Assembly (NCBI GenBank): GCA_029194665.1
Contig: JARFXO010000003.1
Span: 186,001-250,000 of the forward strand
Direction: 5' to 3'
DNA length: 64,000 nucleotides
From: Nitrospira sp.
Lineage (GTDB): Bacteria > Nitrospirota > Nitrospiria > Nitrospirales > Nitrospiraceae
The notes under the pieces were generated by a model. That model worked only from the letters and a program-made list of their open reading frames with translations. It searched no databases and was not told the DNA's origin. A program made the translations under genes and the position numbers. Positions 34,308 through 43,584 of this stretch are shown one piece after another; the stretch's first letter is position 1, and every line of letters starts with the position of its first letter.

Positions 34308-35222
34308 TCAGCGAAGCTCGTACGTGATCGTGGATCGTTGATTGTTTCGCAGCACGTCGAGCTTGACGATCTGCTCATTCTTCAGTTGTTGCAGTAGATT
34401 CAACATGGTACTGGGATCGCGAATGTCGACGCCATTGACGCGCTGCAACACATCTCCCGCCTGAACCCCGATTTTTTCGTAGAAACTGGTCGGGGCGATG
34501 TAGTCCAGTCGAAACCCGTTGATGGTTCCGTTCACCATATGCGGCGCGGCTCTGGCCTGGGATAAGAGTTTCGGCAGATCGCTCATGGCCTGGTCCACCT
34601 CCCGGCGGTCGATGACTTTTCGTAGAGGCACGCCGGTTGCCTGCGTCTGGGCAGCCGCCGCAGCAGTCGTACCAGTGGAACCGCCTGGAACCGCTTGGTT
34701 TTCCGACTGCGCCAGCTCCAATAATTCCTCCAGGTTACCTTGGCGGACCAGAATTCCGTTCCGCCGAATCTCAGTTACTTCTCCCAGATCGAGAACTTGG
34801 TCATGGACGCGATACAACGTCTGTTGTTTAGAGGCCAGCTCCTCCGCGATCGCAAACATACCGCGCTGATCGCCCAGTACGACACCGATCAAGCGAATCC
34901 TGGCCGCCAAGCCGAGCGAAGCTCGAACCGGGGCGCCGGCTGGCCCTCGCCTATCAGAGTTTGTGAGGTCGCCCTGAGGAGCGGCGGGGAGAAGGAAAAG
35001 GCCGCTGGAACGCACATCCTCCGCTGCTTGGGTCGGTGAATAGGAGGCGCGCAGCCGAGAGCCAGTCGCTCGGTCGTTGCCGGAACCAACCGGATGGGTA
35101 GGGATCACATACAAGGCCTCGGCGACGAAGGCATTGATGGAGTGCGCGATCAAGAGCCCGCACACGACCAGACAGAGGAATAGGCCGATACGGCGCACTC
35201 GTTGTGGAGGAATTGCTGCCAC
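34308..35222 (-). CDS. gspC: type II secretion protein GspC with PDZ domain
   Basis: A 304-residue GspC: N-terminal membrane segment (about 11-31, 'IGLFLCLVVCGLLIAHSINA'), the homology region ('IRLIGVVLGDQRGMFAIAEE', 'YRVHDQVLDLGEVTEIRRNG'), and a C-terminal PDZ ('YIAPTSFYEKIGVQAGDVLQ'). GspC joins the inner platform to the GspD secretin. It is the first gene of the operon and is followed after 161 bases by gspE; gspD, normally next, is not there. The 148-base gap to the divergent gmd gene must hold both promoters. Confidence 0.9.
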   Translation of the reverse strand: MAAIPPQRVRRIGLFLCLVVCGLLIAHSINAFVAEALYVIPTHPVGSGNDRATGSRLRASYSPTQAAEDVRSSGLFLLPAAPQGDLTNSDRRGPAGAPVRASLGLAARIRLIGVVLGDQRGMFAIAEELASKQQTLYRVHDQVLDLGEVTEIRRNGILVRQGNLEELLELAQSENQAVPGGSTGTTAAAAAQTQATGVPLRKVIDRREVDQAMSDLPKLLSQARAAPHMVNGTINGFRLDYIAPTSFYEKIGVQAGDVLQRVNGVDIRDPSTMLNLLQQLKNEQIVKLDVLRNNQRSTITYELR

Positions 35223-35370
35223 GAATTGCCCTCAGTTCTATCTGACTCCATCGTACATGGCTCCTATCGTTGGTCGCAAGAATCTTTCATCAACGATCTT
35301 TTTGCGTGGATGAGTGGACAAACGGACTGAAGCACGCAATAATCCGTTCCGCTTCAGGGAGGATTTCTGC

Positions 35371-36378
35371 GTGAAGAAAGCACTAATTACCGGGATTACC
35401 GGCCAAGATGGATCTTATCTATCGGAATTTCTGCTCGGTAGAGGCTACGAAGTCTATGGCATTGTGCGCCGTTCCAGTTCGTTCAACACAGGTCGTATCG
35501 ATCCGATCTATGAAGATCCGCATGTGCCCCATCGGCGACTTCACTTGATCTACGGTGATCTGAACGACGCCAGTTCTCTGAATCGGATTTTGCGCACCGT
35601 CCAGCCCGATGAGATCTATAATCTTGGCGCTCAGAGTCATGTCCGCGTGAGCTTCGATATTCCTGAATATACCGGCGAGATCACAGGGTTAGGCACCATT
35701 CGGTTGCTTGAGGCCATACGAGAATCGGGGCTCAAGCCGAAGTTTTATCAGGCGTCGTCCAGCGAAATGTTCGGCAAGGTGCTGGAGGTGCCACAGAGGG
35801 AATCGACTCCCTTCTATCCAAGGAGTCCGTACGGTGCTGCCAAGGTCTATTCCTACTGGATTACGGTGAACTATCGGGAGGCGTACAATCTCTTTGCCTG
35901 CAACGGCATCCTGTTCAACCATGAATCGCCGCGACGTGGGGAAACCTTCGTGACGCGGAAGATCACCAAGGCCGCTGCCCGCATCAAGCTGGGTGTCCAA
36001 GAAGATTTGTTTCTGGGAAATCTGGAAGCCAAGCGCGATTGGGGATATGCCGGCGATTATGTCGAAGCCATGTGGATGATGCTGCAAGCTCCGACTCCGG
36101 ACGATTATGTCATCGCGACGGGCGAAACGCACACAGTAAAGGAAATGTTGGAGTTGACGTTTGACCGGTTGCAATTGGATTGGAAAAAACACGTGAAGAT
36201 CGATGCCAAGTACTACCGTCCGACTGAGGTTGATCTACTCATCGGTGATGCCGGCAAGGCCAAGAAACAACTCGGGTGGCAACCCAAGGTACGGTTCGAC
36301 GAGCTGATCGCCATGATGGTAGACGCGGATCTCGCGGCGGAGCGAGAGAGATTGGAAGGGGTCGGTAGAAAACATTGA
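35371..36378 (+). CDS. gmd: GDP-mannose 4,6-dehydratase
   Basis: A 335-residue short-chain dehydrogenase making GDP-4-keto-6-deoxy-mannose. The NAD(P) loop is '[19 protein letters not shown]', then the GMD-specific '[16 protein letters not shown]', the catalytic S..YxxxK ('[11 protein letters not shown]', '[12 protein letters not shown]') and '[20 protein letters not shown]'. A GGGAGGA site fits the GTG at 35371; the longer open frame from 35314 adds 19 residues not seen in the family. fcl follows 15 bases later. Confidence 0.97.
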   Translation: MKKALITGITGQDGSYLSEFLLGRGYEVYGIVRRSSSFNTGRIDPIYEDPHVPHRRLHLIYGDLNDASSLNRILRTVQPDEIYNLGAQSHVRVSFDIPEYTGEITGLGTIRLLEAIRESGLKPKFYQASSSEMFGKVLEVPQRESTPFYPRSPYGAAKVYSYWITVNYREAYNLFACNGILFNHESPRRGETFVTRKITKAAARIKLGVQEDLFLGNLEAKRDWGYAGDYVEAMWMMLQAPTPDDYVIATGETHTVKEMLELTFDRLQLDWKKHVKIDAKYYRPTEVDLLIGDAGKAKKQLGWQPKVRFDELIAMMVDADLAAERERLEGVGRKH

Positions 36379-36393
36379 GACTTGGGTGTCCTC

Positions 36394-37353
36394 ATGTCTT
36401 TCTGGTCCAATAAGTGCGTCGTTGTCACAGGGGGAGCCGGATTTCTTGGGTCGTTCGTCGTCGGCCAGTTGCGCGCGAAAGGATGCCGGCAGATCGTGGT
36501 GCCGCGAAGCAAGGATTACGATTTGGTCCAGATGGAGGCGGTGAAGCGATTGTATAGCGACGCGAAGCCCGACATGGTGATCCATCTGGCAGCTCGTGTC
36601 GGTGGCATCGGGGCCAACCAGGCCAATCCAGGTCGGTTTTTCTACGATAACTTGATGATGGGCACACAGCTGATCGAGGTGGGCCGCCAGCTGGGGCTGA
36701 AAAAGTTCATCGCAACGGGAACCATTTGCGCCTATCCGAAATTTGCTCCGATTCCATTCAAGGAGGATGACATCTGGAACGGGTACCCTGAAGAAACCAA
36801 TGCTCCGTACGGGCTGGCGAAAAAAATGATGTTGGTGCAGGTACAGGCCTATCGGCAGCAATACGGTTTTAATTCGATCGTGCTCTTCCCCGTAAATCTC
36901 TATGGGCCGCGCGACAACTTTGATCTCGAAACCTCTCACGTCATTCCGGCACTCATCCGCAAATGCGTGACGGCAAAGGAAACAGGACAGGCATCGATTA
37001 GCCTGTGGGGGGATGGCTCGCCGACTCGAGAATTCCTCTATGTCGAGGATGCCGTGGAAGGCATTCTGCTCGCAGCTGAACAGTATGATGGTGACCTACC
37101 CATCAACCTGGGAACCGGTGAAGAAATCTCGATTCGTCATCTGGCCGGCATGATCGCAGCCGAAGTAGGGTTCACCGGCCAAGTGAATTGGGATACCACC
37201 AAGCCGAACGGCCAACCGCGTCGCTGTCTTGATGTTAGTCGAGCCAAGCAGCTTTTCGGATTTCAAGCCCGACATAGCTTGCGCGATGGATTGAAAAAGA
37301 CGACCCAGTGGTTTCAAGACAACCGTCAGGCGATACGGGAAGTGCGGTTCTAG
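36394..37353 (+). CDS. fcl: GDP-L-fucose synthase
   Basis: A 319-residue epimerase/reductase that turns the gmd product into GDP-L-fucose. Motifs: '[15 protein letters not shown]', '[19 protein letters not shown]', '[20 protein letters not shown]' and the catalytic '[10 protein letters not shown]'. Start at ATG 36394 (a TTG at 36382 is also open). With gmd it supplies fucose, or a related 6-deoxyhexose, for the polysaccharide built by the genes downstream. Confidence 0.95.
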   Translation: MSFWSNKCVVVTGGAGFLGSFVVGQLRAKGCRQIVVPRSKDYDLVQMEAVKRLYSDAKPDMVIHLAARVGGIGANQANPGRFFYDNLMMGTQLIEVGRQLGLKKFIATGTICAYPKFAPIPFKEDDIWNGYPEETNAPYGLAKKMMLVQVQAYRQQYGFNSIVLFPVNLYGPRDNFDLETSHVIPALIRKCVTAKETGQASISLWGDGSPTREFLYVEDAVEGILLAAEQYDGDLPINLGTGEEISIRHLAGMIAAEVGFTGQVNWDTTKPNGQPRRCLDVSRAKQLFGFQARHSLRDGLKKTTQWFQDNRQAIREVRF

Positions 37354-37520
37354 ATCTCTCTCCCAAGTCGGCTCATTCCAGCGGGAACTCGTGTGGATGT
37401 GCCGACATCGGCTTTGCGACCCATGGCGCTCGCCAAAAACTGGAACCATTGCACGAAGCTCCAAGTCAGCTACAATCGGTGGACGACAAAGTTGAATCGG
37501 CCTGCAATGTGAGGTTTTGA

Positions 37521-38621
37521 GTGAAGCGCATCGATCTCATCGCCGGAGCACGGCCCAATTTCATGAAAATCGCGCCGATCATCGAGGTATTGAACGCCGC
37601 CGAGCGGCGTGGCGGACAGTTGCGGTACCGATTGATTCATACGGGCCAGCATTATGATCGTGCCATGTCCGGGAGTTTCTTCGAGGAACTAGGGATTCCC
37701 GACCCGGATATCAACCTCGGGGTGGGATCCGGCACTCAGGCCGAACAAACCGCCGGTATCATGGTCGGGTACGAAAGGGTCTTGTTGAAGGACAAAAGCG
37801 ACCTCTGTCTTGTCGTCGGTGATGTCACGTCCACGATGGCCTGTTCCATCGCGGCGCGAAAGCTGGGTGTGGCGGTGGCCCATGTCGAGGGCGGCATTCG
37901 ATCCGGGGATTGGACCATGCCGGAGGAAATCAATCGAGTGGTGACTGACTCCATCACCAACTGGTTTTTCACGACGAGCGAGACGGCCAACGACAATCTG
38001 CGTTGCGCCGGTGTGAGCGATGACCGGATCTTTTTCGTCGGCAACACCATGATCGATACATTGATGAAGCATCTTCCACGTTTGCGGCCGCCGACCTGTT
38101 GGCATTCGCTGAAACTTGAATCGCAGAAATACTTTGTGGTGACGCTGCATCGACCGGCGAATGTCGATGGAGCACAGCAGCTCCTGTCGCTGCTCCGCGC
38201 CATCGCTGAAGGCACCAGAGGACTGCCCGTGGTATTTCCCGTACATCCCCGGACCGCGAAAAATCTCCTGGAACTCGACAGTGCGACACCCCAGCTTCAC
38301 TATGTCGATCCACTGAGCTATTTGGAATTTAATTATCTCGTCAAGCATGCCACAGGAGTGATTACCGATTCGGGGGGCATCACCGAAGAAACAACGGTGC
38401 TCGGAGTGCCGTGCCTGACCCTTCGTGATAACACCGAGCGACCGGAGACCATTTCCATCGGGACAAACGAACTGATCGGGACTGATCCAAACAAACTTTC
38501 TCCCGCGCTCGCGCGATTAATGGCAGGAGAATGGAAGAAGGGCTCAGTTCCTCCGCTGTGGGACGGAAAGACTGCGGAACGGATTGTAGAGCATTTGGAG
38601 CGGGTGTTGAACGATAGGTAG
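37521..38621 (+). CDS. wecB: UDP-N-acetylglucosamine 2-epimerase
   Basis: A 366-residue non-hydrolysing epimerase giving UDP-ManNAc. Family motifs are present: 'DLIAGARPNFMKIAPIIEVL', 'VVGDVTSTMACSIAARKLGV', 'VAHVEGGIRSGDWTMPEEIN', 'RVVTDSITNWFFTTSE' and 'ITDSGGITEETTVLGVPCLT'. It starts with GTG. The 167 bases between fcl and this gene hold nothing I recognise. ManNAc fits the WecG/TagA-type transferase encoded at 46354. Confidence 0.95.
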   Translation: MKRIDLIAGARPNFMKIAPIIEVLNAAERRGGQLRYRLIHTGQHYDRAMSGSFFEELGIPDPDINLGVGSGTQAEQTAGIMVGYERVLLKDKSDLCLVVGDVTSTMACSIAARKLGVAVAHVEGGIRSGDWTMPEEINRVVTDSITNWFFTTSETANDNLRCAGVSDDRIFFVGNTMIDTLMKHLPRLRPPTCWHSLKLESQKYFVVTLHRPANVDGAQQLLSLLRAIAEGTRGLPVVFPVHPRTAKNLLELDSATPQLHYVDPLSYLEFNYLVKHATGVITDSGGITEETTVLGVPCLTLRDNTERPETISIGTNELIGTDPNKLSPALARLMAGEWKKGSVPPLWDGKTAERIVEHLERVLNDR

Positions 38622-38967
38622 TTCATGGTTGGTTCCATGCGGAGCCGCCTCATTCAAGTTATGCCTGATATCGCAATCCATCAATCAACCAGTATAGTCA
38701 AGTCCTGAATAGCGCACGAGTCTCTGTCCGTTCTAGTTAGTGCAGGGCTGTACGGTCTCACATTCGTTCATGGACGACGGCGTTTCATGATCAGTTTCAC
38801 AACTTTCCTACTCATCGCATCATTCAAGGCACCCGATTCGACACAAATCGTACTGTTATAAAAAACAGTTTTAAGTTGCCACGTGTAGGTAGAGCCAATA
38901 CGATCTCAGCAGCTTTCCTAACTAAATCTGCATCCATCGTGTCAGCAGTGGAGGTGCATAACTTGTT
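38622..38967. other. intergenic stretch without a convincing gene
   Basis: These 346 bases are visibly richer in A and T than the genes around and contain stops in every frame. A short inverted repeat ACTGTT (38852-38857) / AACAGT (38864-38869) followed by TTTTAA could be a weak terminator of gmd-fcl-wecB. A GGAGGTG site at the right end serves the next gene. A promoter for the downstream polysaccharide genes is likely here, but I cannot place it. Confidence 0.5.
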
Positions 38968-41022
38968 ATGGTATCTGTCAAAAACCTGAATGAGTCCGAT
39001 GCCATTGTCATTCGTGCTTCTCTAGAGATGAGTAGCGCGAGCAGGGTCCCAACGAACTCTATCATTGATCTCTGGAGGCACGTTTTCCATCTCATTGCCT
39101 GTGCGTTCCTGGCAAGACCAACGTCGTCTTATATTCGGGCTATGGTGATACTGGTATTGTCCGTGGCTGTCTTAGCCGAGCTGAGCGGAATAGCTCAAGC
39201 AGCAAGCAACTCAGGTCGGCTCGATAGCGCGTCTGTAGATGCACAGCGTGTGTTGGAAAGAGGAATCCAGCACTTTGGGTCAGAATTCATTCGAACTCAA
39301 AGGTCAGGGAACTCGCTTCGCTTGAGATCTGAGGCGTACGCCGAGGTTGGTGTGGGAACGCAGCTTAGGGCCGCTGGCGGAACAATTTCATTTTGGGTGT
39401 ACCCACTCTGGAAGGAAGACGACCGCACGTCACACACCTTTGTGTCCTTGGCTTGGAATGACCCCAAGAAGAGTTACTTGGCTATAACACTCGGGTGGTG
39501 GGAGCCGCAAGGGCGCAATCGTCTTTATTTCATCGTGAGCAACCAAGAATCCATTCATTGCTCCCTGCCATATGAATTCGAGCGCGACGCGTGGACGATG
39601 GTCACCGCAGTGTGGGAGGCAGGAGCGAACGGTAATTGCAAGCTTTTTATCAACGGCGGAAAAGTGGCCACTCGAGATCAATCGTTCGTCGGTGACTATT
39701 CCGGCCTGGGCCCTCTGTATCTTGGAAGTGATAGGGGGACGACCCAAGTATCGGGACGCAGCGCCAACGCGCTACTGGATGAGCTTCTGCTGTACTCCCG
39801 ACCATTCAGTGAGGAAGAGGCGAAGAGAACATACGAGGATCAAGAGAAGGATCAGGAGGGGGCAACCGCGAGAAAGTGGAGATGGCTTGATGAAGGATTG
39901 GCAATTCAGAAGCCGCTTGTCCGATCAAGAGGAGGAGAGGTGCAGGAAAGCCGCGTGATTTTCGACGAAGATATGCACTGGGCCGTATCAAAAGAGAGTG
40001 CAGATGCCATTCTTAGTCGAGTCAAGGCGGCTGGATTCAACGTGTACATTCCATGTGTGTGGCACGGCAACGGCGCATATTACCCGACCCCGCTGGCGGA
40101 GCCGGATCCCAAGCTCGCCGCCGTCGTTTCTGTATATGACCCGTTGGCCTATTTGATCCAGAAGGCCCATTCGCTTGGGATAGAGGTCCATCCTTGGTTT
40201 ACCATTATGCGGCGAGAAAACGTCCTTCACCCAAGCTATTTCGGCGACGGGGTTCCGGACGGCGCATATGACGTCCATAATCCGGAGTTCAGGAAGTTTA
40301 TCATTGATCTGATGGTTGACCTTGTTCGACGCTACGATGTGGATGGCGTGAATCTCGATTATATCCGTGCGATGGGCCTCTGTACGTCGGACTCGTGTCA
40401 GGATGATTACAGACGGTTTACCGGAGTGAGCCTTTGGACTGACTACTATCAGAGGGGAATCGTCGGGTCAGCTAGAGGCCGTCTCGAGCAGTGGCAAGAT
40501 AGCGCAGTCCGGGAAATCGTGTACGCTTTTTCCACGCGAGCCAGGGAGATCAAACCAAATCTTCTCATCAGTGTGGACGGTCATCCTAAGCCCAACACAG
40601 AGTCCAGACCTCTCGAAGGAAGAGATGAAGTGGGTTGGCTGAACGAAGGTCTCATCGACGTGATCTTCGCAATGGATTATCGGGAAACGATCGATTACAA
40701 AACCATCGATGCCGTTCGAAAAGATCTTCGCCGACCAGAGCAGCTGATCGTTCTTTTTGGGAACTACGACCGCCTGCATAAGACCGCTCCGGCCGTTCCA
40801 CGAAAGGGAGTACTTGTCGCTAAGTACGCCTCCTATGCGCAACGCCGGTGGTCCTCACTGGGGATCGGATTTTACATTTATGCTCAGATGTCTGACGACC
40901 AGGTATCAGCATTGCGCGGAGGCCCTTTCAAAGAAGAGGCAGTCCCTTCCTGGAGACTTTTGAAGCGACAGCAAACCGACGCCGTCTCGGTGCGAACGCT
41001 ACAGGGGCTTGGCATTCGATAG
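38968..41022 (+). CDS. secreted LamG plus GHL10-type glycoside-hydrolase-like protein
   Basis: A 684-residue exported protein. A signal-peptide-like segment sits unusually deep (about 57-78, ending GIAQAAS), so a start at ATG 39142 is possible. Next comes a LamG/concanavalin-like jelly roll (about 105-275; 'GGTISFWVYPLWKED', 'ANALLDELLLYSRPFSEEEA'), then a TIM barrel of the GHL10/DUF187 kind (about 310-640; 'ILSRVKAAGFNVYIPCVWHG', 'HSLGIEVHPWFTIMRRENV', 'RRYDVDGVNLDYIRAM'). It may cut or trim the exopolysaccharide made by its neighbours; the substrate cannot be told. GHL10 proteins have few characterised members. Confidence 0.8.
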   Translation: MVSVKNLNESDAIVIRASLEMSSASRVPTNSIIDLWRHVFHLIACAFLARPTSSYIRAMVILVLSVAVLAELSGIAQAASNSGRLDSASVDAQRVLERGIQHFGSEFIRTQRSGNSLRLRSEAYAEVGVGTQLRAAGGTISFWVYPLWKEDDRTSHTFVSLAWNDPKKSYLAITLGWWEPQGRNRLYFIVSNQESIHCSLPYEFERDAWTMVTAVWEAGANGNCKLFINGGKVATRDQSFVGDYSGLGPLYLGSDRGTTQVSGRSANALLDELLLYSRPFSEEEAKRTYEDQEKDQEGATARKWRWLDEGLAIQKPLVRSRGGEVQESRVIFDEDMHWAVSKESADAILSRVKAAGFNVYIPCVWHGNGAYYPTPLAEPDPKLAAVVSVYDPLAYLIQKAHSLGIEVHPWFTIMRRENVLHPSYFGDGVPDGAYDVHNPEFRKFIIDLMVDLVRRYDVDGVNLDYIRAMGLCTSDSCQDDYRRFTGVSLWTDYYQRGIVGSARGRLEQWQDSAVREIVYAFSTRAREIKPNLLISVDGHPKPNTESRPLEGRDEVGWLNEGLIDVIFAMDYRETIDYKTIDAVRKDLRRPEQLIVLFGNYDRLHKTAPAVPRKGVLVAKYASYAQRRWSSLGIGFYIYAQMSDDQVSALRGGPFKEEAVPSWRLLKRQQTDAVSVRTLQGLGIR

Positions 41023-41130
41023 GAGCGCGGGAGCGCACCGGTTTAGGACGTCGCGCTACCGTGATTTATCCAGTCTGGTCAGAACAAATCCGAGCGTAAG
41101 CTGTTTTCCCTGTTCCGAGAAGTCTTGCCC

Positions 41131-42462
41131 ATGAGCATCGTTGTCCTTCTCAACCTGGCTGCGGTCGTAGCCCTTGGATCCCTCCTCTTTGTCTTTTCTC
41201 GCGGCACGGCTGTCCTGTTAATGCTTCTGCCTGCCTCTCAGATGCTTGGGTTGGTAGACCCGATGTCTATCGCAGTGAAAGGCATCTTCGATATTCATCT
41301 GTACATTGTCCTAGTAACGCTTGGGTTGGTCCTCTTGTCGCTTCCCAGGCTTAGAGAACTGTATCAAGCCACATTCATTGTTCCCTATCTGATCTTGTGC
41401 TTGTTCTGGATCTATGGCGTCGCACTTCCCGTGGTGGCGGAGAACTCTTCCCTGTTTTTGTCTTTGAAGGCCTCAAAGGAATTCATGTCGGTATTTTCCT
41501 ACTTTGGGGTGTTTCTGTTTCTTCGAACAGAAAAGGATGTGGAATGGGGATGGCGATGTCTCTTGGGTCTAGGTTTGTACTATTCTGGTTTGGAGATTCT
41601 TAGCCAAGTCTTTGGGGAAACACTCCTTAAGCAGATGTCTTTTGATTATCGCCGGGAAGCACACTGGTTTTGGAAGGTCTATGTGTCCTTCTGGCCGGTC
41701 ATTGTCATCACCTTTCTTCACTCATTCTTCGAACTGACACAATCCGCCGGACGTGCAAATATCAGGCTGGTTCTCACGCTCTGCGGGATTCTCCTCACAT
41801 TCTTTCGCTCCTATCTGCTGGGAGTGTTAGGCGCCATTCCGGTGTGTCTTCTGCTCGTGAGGCAGAGGTTAGTGAAGATCCTATCGAAGGCCGCACAGCT
41901 CGGCTCGTTGATTGCGGCATCGGTTTGGGTTGTCGCGATTGTGATCGGTGGAAGTTTTGACGCGATTGAGCGGATGTTTGATCAATTCATTTCGTCTGGC
42001 ATCAACGAATTCCAAAGTCAAAAAGGTGGGGCCATCGAAGGGCGAGAAGTTTTCGCCAGAGAACGCCGGATAATCTTAAACAAGAATCCGTATGTGGGCT
42101 ATGGTTTTATTGATAAAGACTCCAAGGCCGGCCTTCTGTTTCAAAAACAAATCAAAGGAGACATGTTGGGATATATCGACAAAGGGGATTTGGACGTAGC
42201 TCTAAAGTTTGGCTATCCGGGGCAGTTTCTTCTGTACGGCACATTTGTGTGCTTTTCTTGGTGCCTCATTCAATTAGCTCGCCAGAAGATCCGACCGCTT
42301 TTGACTGTTCGTTGCCTGTCTTTGGCAGCAACGATCTTCGTATTTCTTGTGGTACAGCCGGTACATGCGCCTCTAACCTATAGTTTTGGCCTTCTGCCAT
42401 TTGGAATAGCTCTGGGCCTCATTGAACGGGAGAAGATGATTGGAGCGAGGAAGATCGCATGA
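41131..42462 (+). CDS. O-antigen polymerase/ligase-like membrane protein (Wzy-like)
   Basis: A 443-residue protein with about ten to twelve hydrophobic segments and one large soluble loop (about 295-345) rich in charged residues, the layout of Wzy polymerases and WaaL ligases. Sequence signatures are weak, as always in this family; 'FQSQKGGAIEGREVFARER' lies in the loop. Context with a flippase and glycosyltransferases favours Wzy. The stop overlaps the next ATG (ATGA at 42459). Start ATG 41131; a TTG six bases earlier is open too. Confidence 0.75.
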   Translation: MSIVVLLNLAAVVALGSLLFVFSRGTAVLLMLLPASQMLGLVDPMSIAVKGIFDIHLYIVLVTLGLVLLSLPRLRELYQATFIVPYLILCLFWIYGVALPVVAENSSLFLSLKASKEFMSVFSYFGVFLFLRTEKDVEWGWRCLLGLGLYYSGLEILSQVFGETLLKQMSFDYRREAHWFWKVYVSFWPVIVITFLHSFFELTQSAGRANIRLVLTLCGILLTFFRSYLLGVLGAIPVCLLLVRQRLVKILSKAAQLGSLIAASVWVVAIVIGGSFDAIERMFDQFISSGINEFQSQKGGAIEGREVFARERRIILNKNPYVGYGFIDKDSKAGLLFQKQIKGDMLGYIDKGDLDVALKFGYPGQFLLYGTFVCFSWCLIQLARQKIRPLLTVRCLSLAATIFVFLVVQPVHAPLTYSFGLLPFGIALGLIEREKMIGARKIA

Positions 42463-43562
42463 CAACCATGCTCCATGTATTAGAAACCTTAGAGGGACAT
42501 GGCGGAACGCCACGAAAGTTGTTGTATTTGGCGCGACATATCGACCGGCAACATGCCAAGCTCGTCTTTGCCCATTTCAGACCATCGCCGCTCGCGCACG
42601 AGTTCATCGAATGTGGATGTGAGGTGCATGCCATCGATGCAGAATCACCGCTGGCTCTAGTTTGGCAGATCCAGCGAATAGCCTGGCAGTGCAGGGCAGA
42701 CATCATATGTACGCATTTTACGAGGTCCCTCCTGACGGGGTTTGTGGTGGCAAAAATGAACCGTATTCCGATCGTTCACAATGAGCACAGCAGTGCTCAT
42801 TATCGCCAAGGGTTGGGGAGAGTATTGACTCGGTTTGTACTGCCTTGGGTGAATCTCATCATCTGCAATTCCGATCATACGCGTCAATCCATTCAGCAAA
42901 GTTTTCCCGGAACTGAGAACAAACTCATAACGATTCACAATCCAGTTGAGGAGCGGATTGCTCGTAGGACCAGGCAGAATGTTCGGGCCGCGCTCAGGGT
43001 GGCTAACCATGAAGTGCTCATCGCTCACGTGGGAAGAATGATTCCGGAGCGAGATCAGCTCACGCTGCTTCAGGCATTTGGCGATTTGAAGAAAGCCGTG
43101 CCTTCCGTTCGGCTCGTGATGATAGGGGAGGGCCCTTGCCGAGACGATCTGAAAGTACATGCTAAGGCGAACGGCCTGGAGGATGTGATCACGTTCATCG
43201 GGAATAGCAAGGACATCGGAGATTATCTGCAAGCCGCAGATATTTATGTGAACCCGACGCTTGATGAAGGTTTTGGGATTGCTGTGGTCGAGGCCATGCT
43301 ATCGGGTATTCCCGTCATAATCTCCGATCGGGGGGCCCATCCTGAGTTGATGGTCCAAGGCCAGAGTGGCTTTCTCTACCCAGGTGGTAACAGTCACGCC
43401 TTGGCCTCACAGCTTAGCCTACTCGCCAGTAATCCTGAGCTGAGAAGGAGAGTAGGTGCCGAAGGACGCAGGCATGCGCAACTCCACTTTGACCCTCAAC
43501 ATTATTCAACACAGTATCTCGAATCTGTCCAGGAAAAGGGAATGGTTTCGAGTCATAAGTGA
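42459..43562 (+). CDS. GT4-type glycosyltransferase
   Basis: A 367-residue GT-B enzyme. The donor site is plain: 'HVGRMIPERDQLTLLQAFGD', 'LVMIGEGPCRDDLKVHA', 'AADIYVNPTLDEGFGIAVVE' (the E-x7-E motif) and 'VIISDRGAHPELMVQGQSGF'. The N-terminal half opens with 'HVLETLEGHGGTPRKLLYLA' and reaches 'VHNEHSSAHYR'. Donor and acceptor sugars are unknown. It overlaps the polymerase gene by four bases and is followed after 22 bases by the flippase. Confidence 0.9.
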   Translation: MTTMLHVLETLEGHGGTPRKLLYLARHIDRQHAKLVFAHFRPSPLAHEFIECGCEVHAIDAESPLALVWQIQRIAWQCRADIICTHFTRSLLTGFVVAKMNRIPIVHNEHSSAHYRQGLGRVLTRFVLPWVNLIICNSDHTRQSIQQSFPGTENKLITIHNPVEERIARRTRQNVRAALRVANHEVLIAHVGRMIPERDQLTLLQAFGDLKKAVPSVRLVMIGEGPCRDDLKVHAKANGLEDVITFIGNSKDIGDYLQAADIYVNPTLDEGFGIAVVEAMLSGIPVIISDRGAHPELMVQGQSGFLYPGGNSHALASQLSLLASNPELRRRVGAEGRRHAQLHFDPQHYSTQYLESVQEKGMVSSHK

Positions 43563-43584
43563 GATTGCCTTTCTCAGGAAGAGC

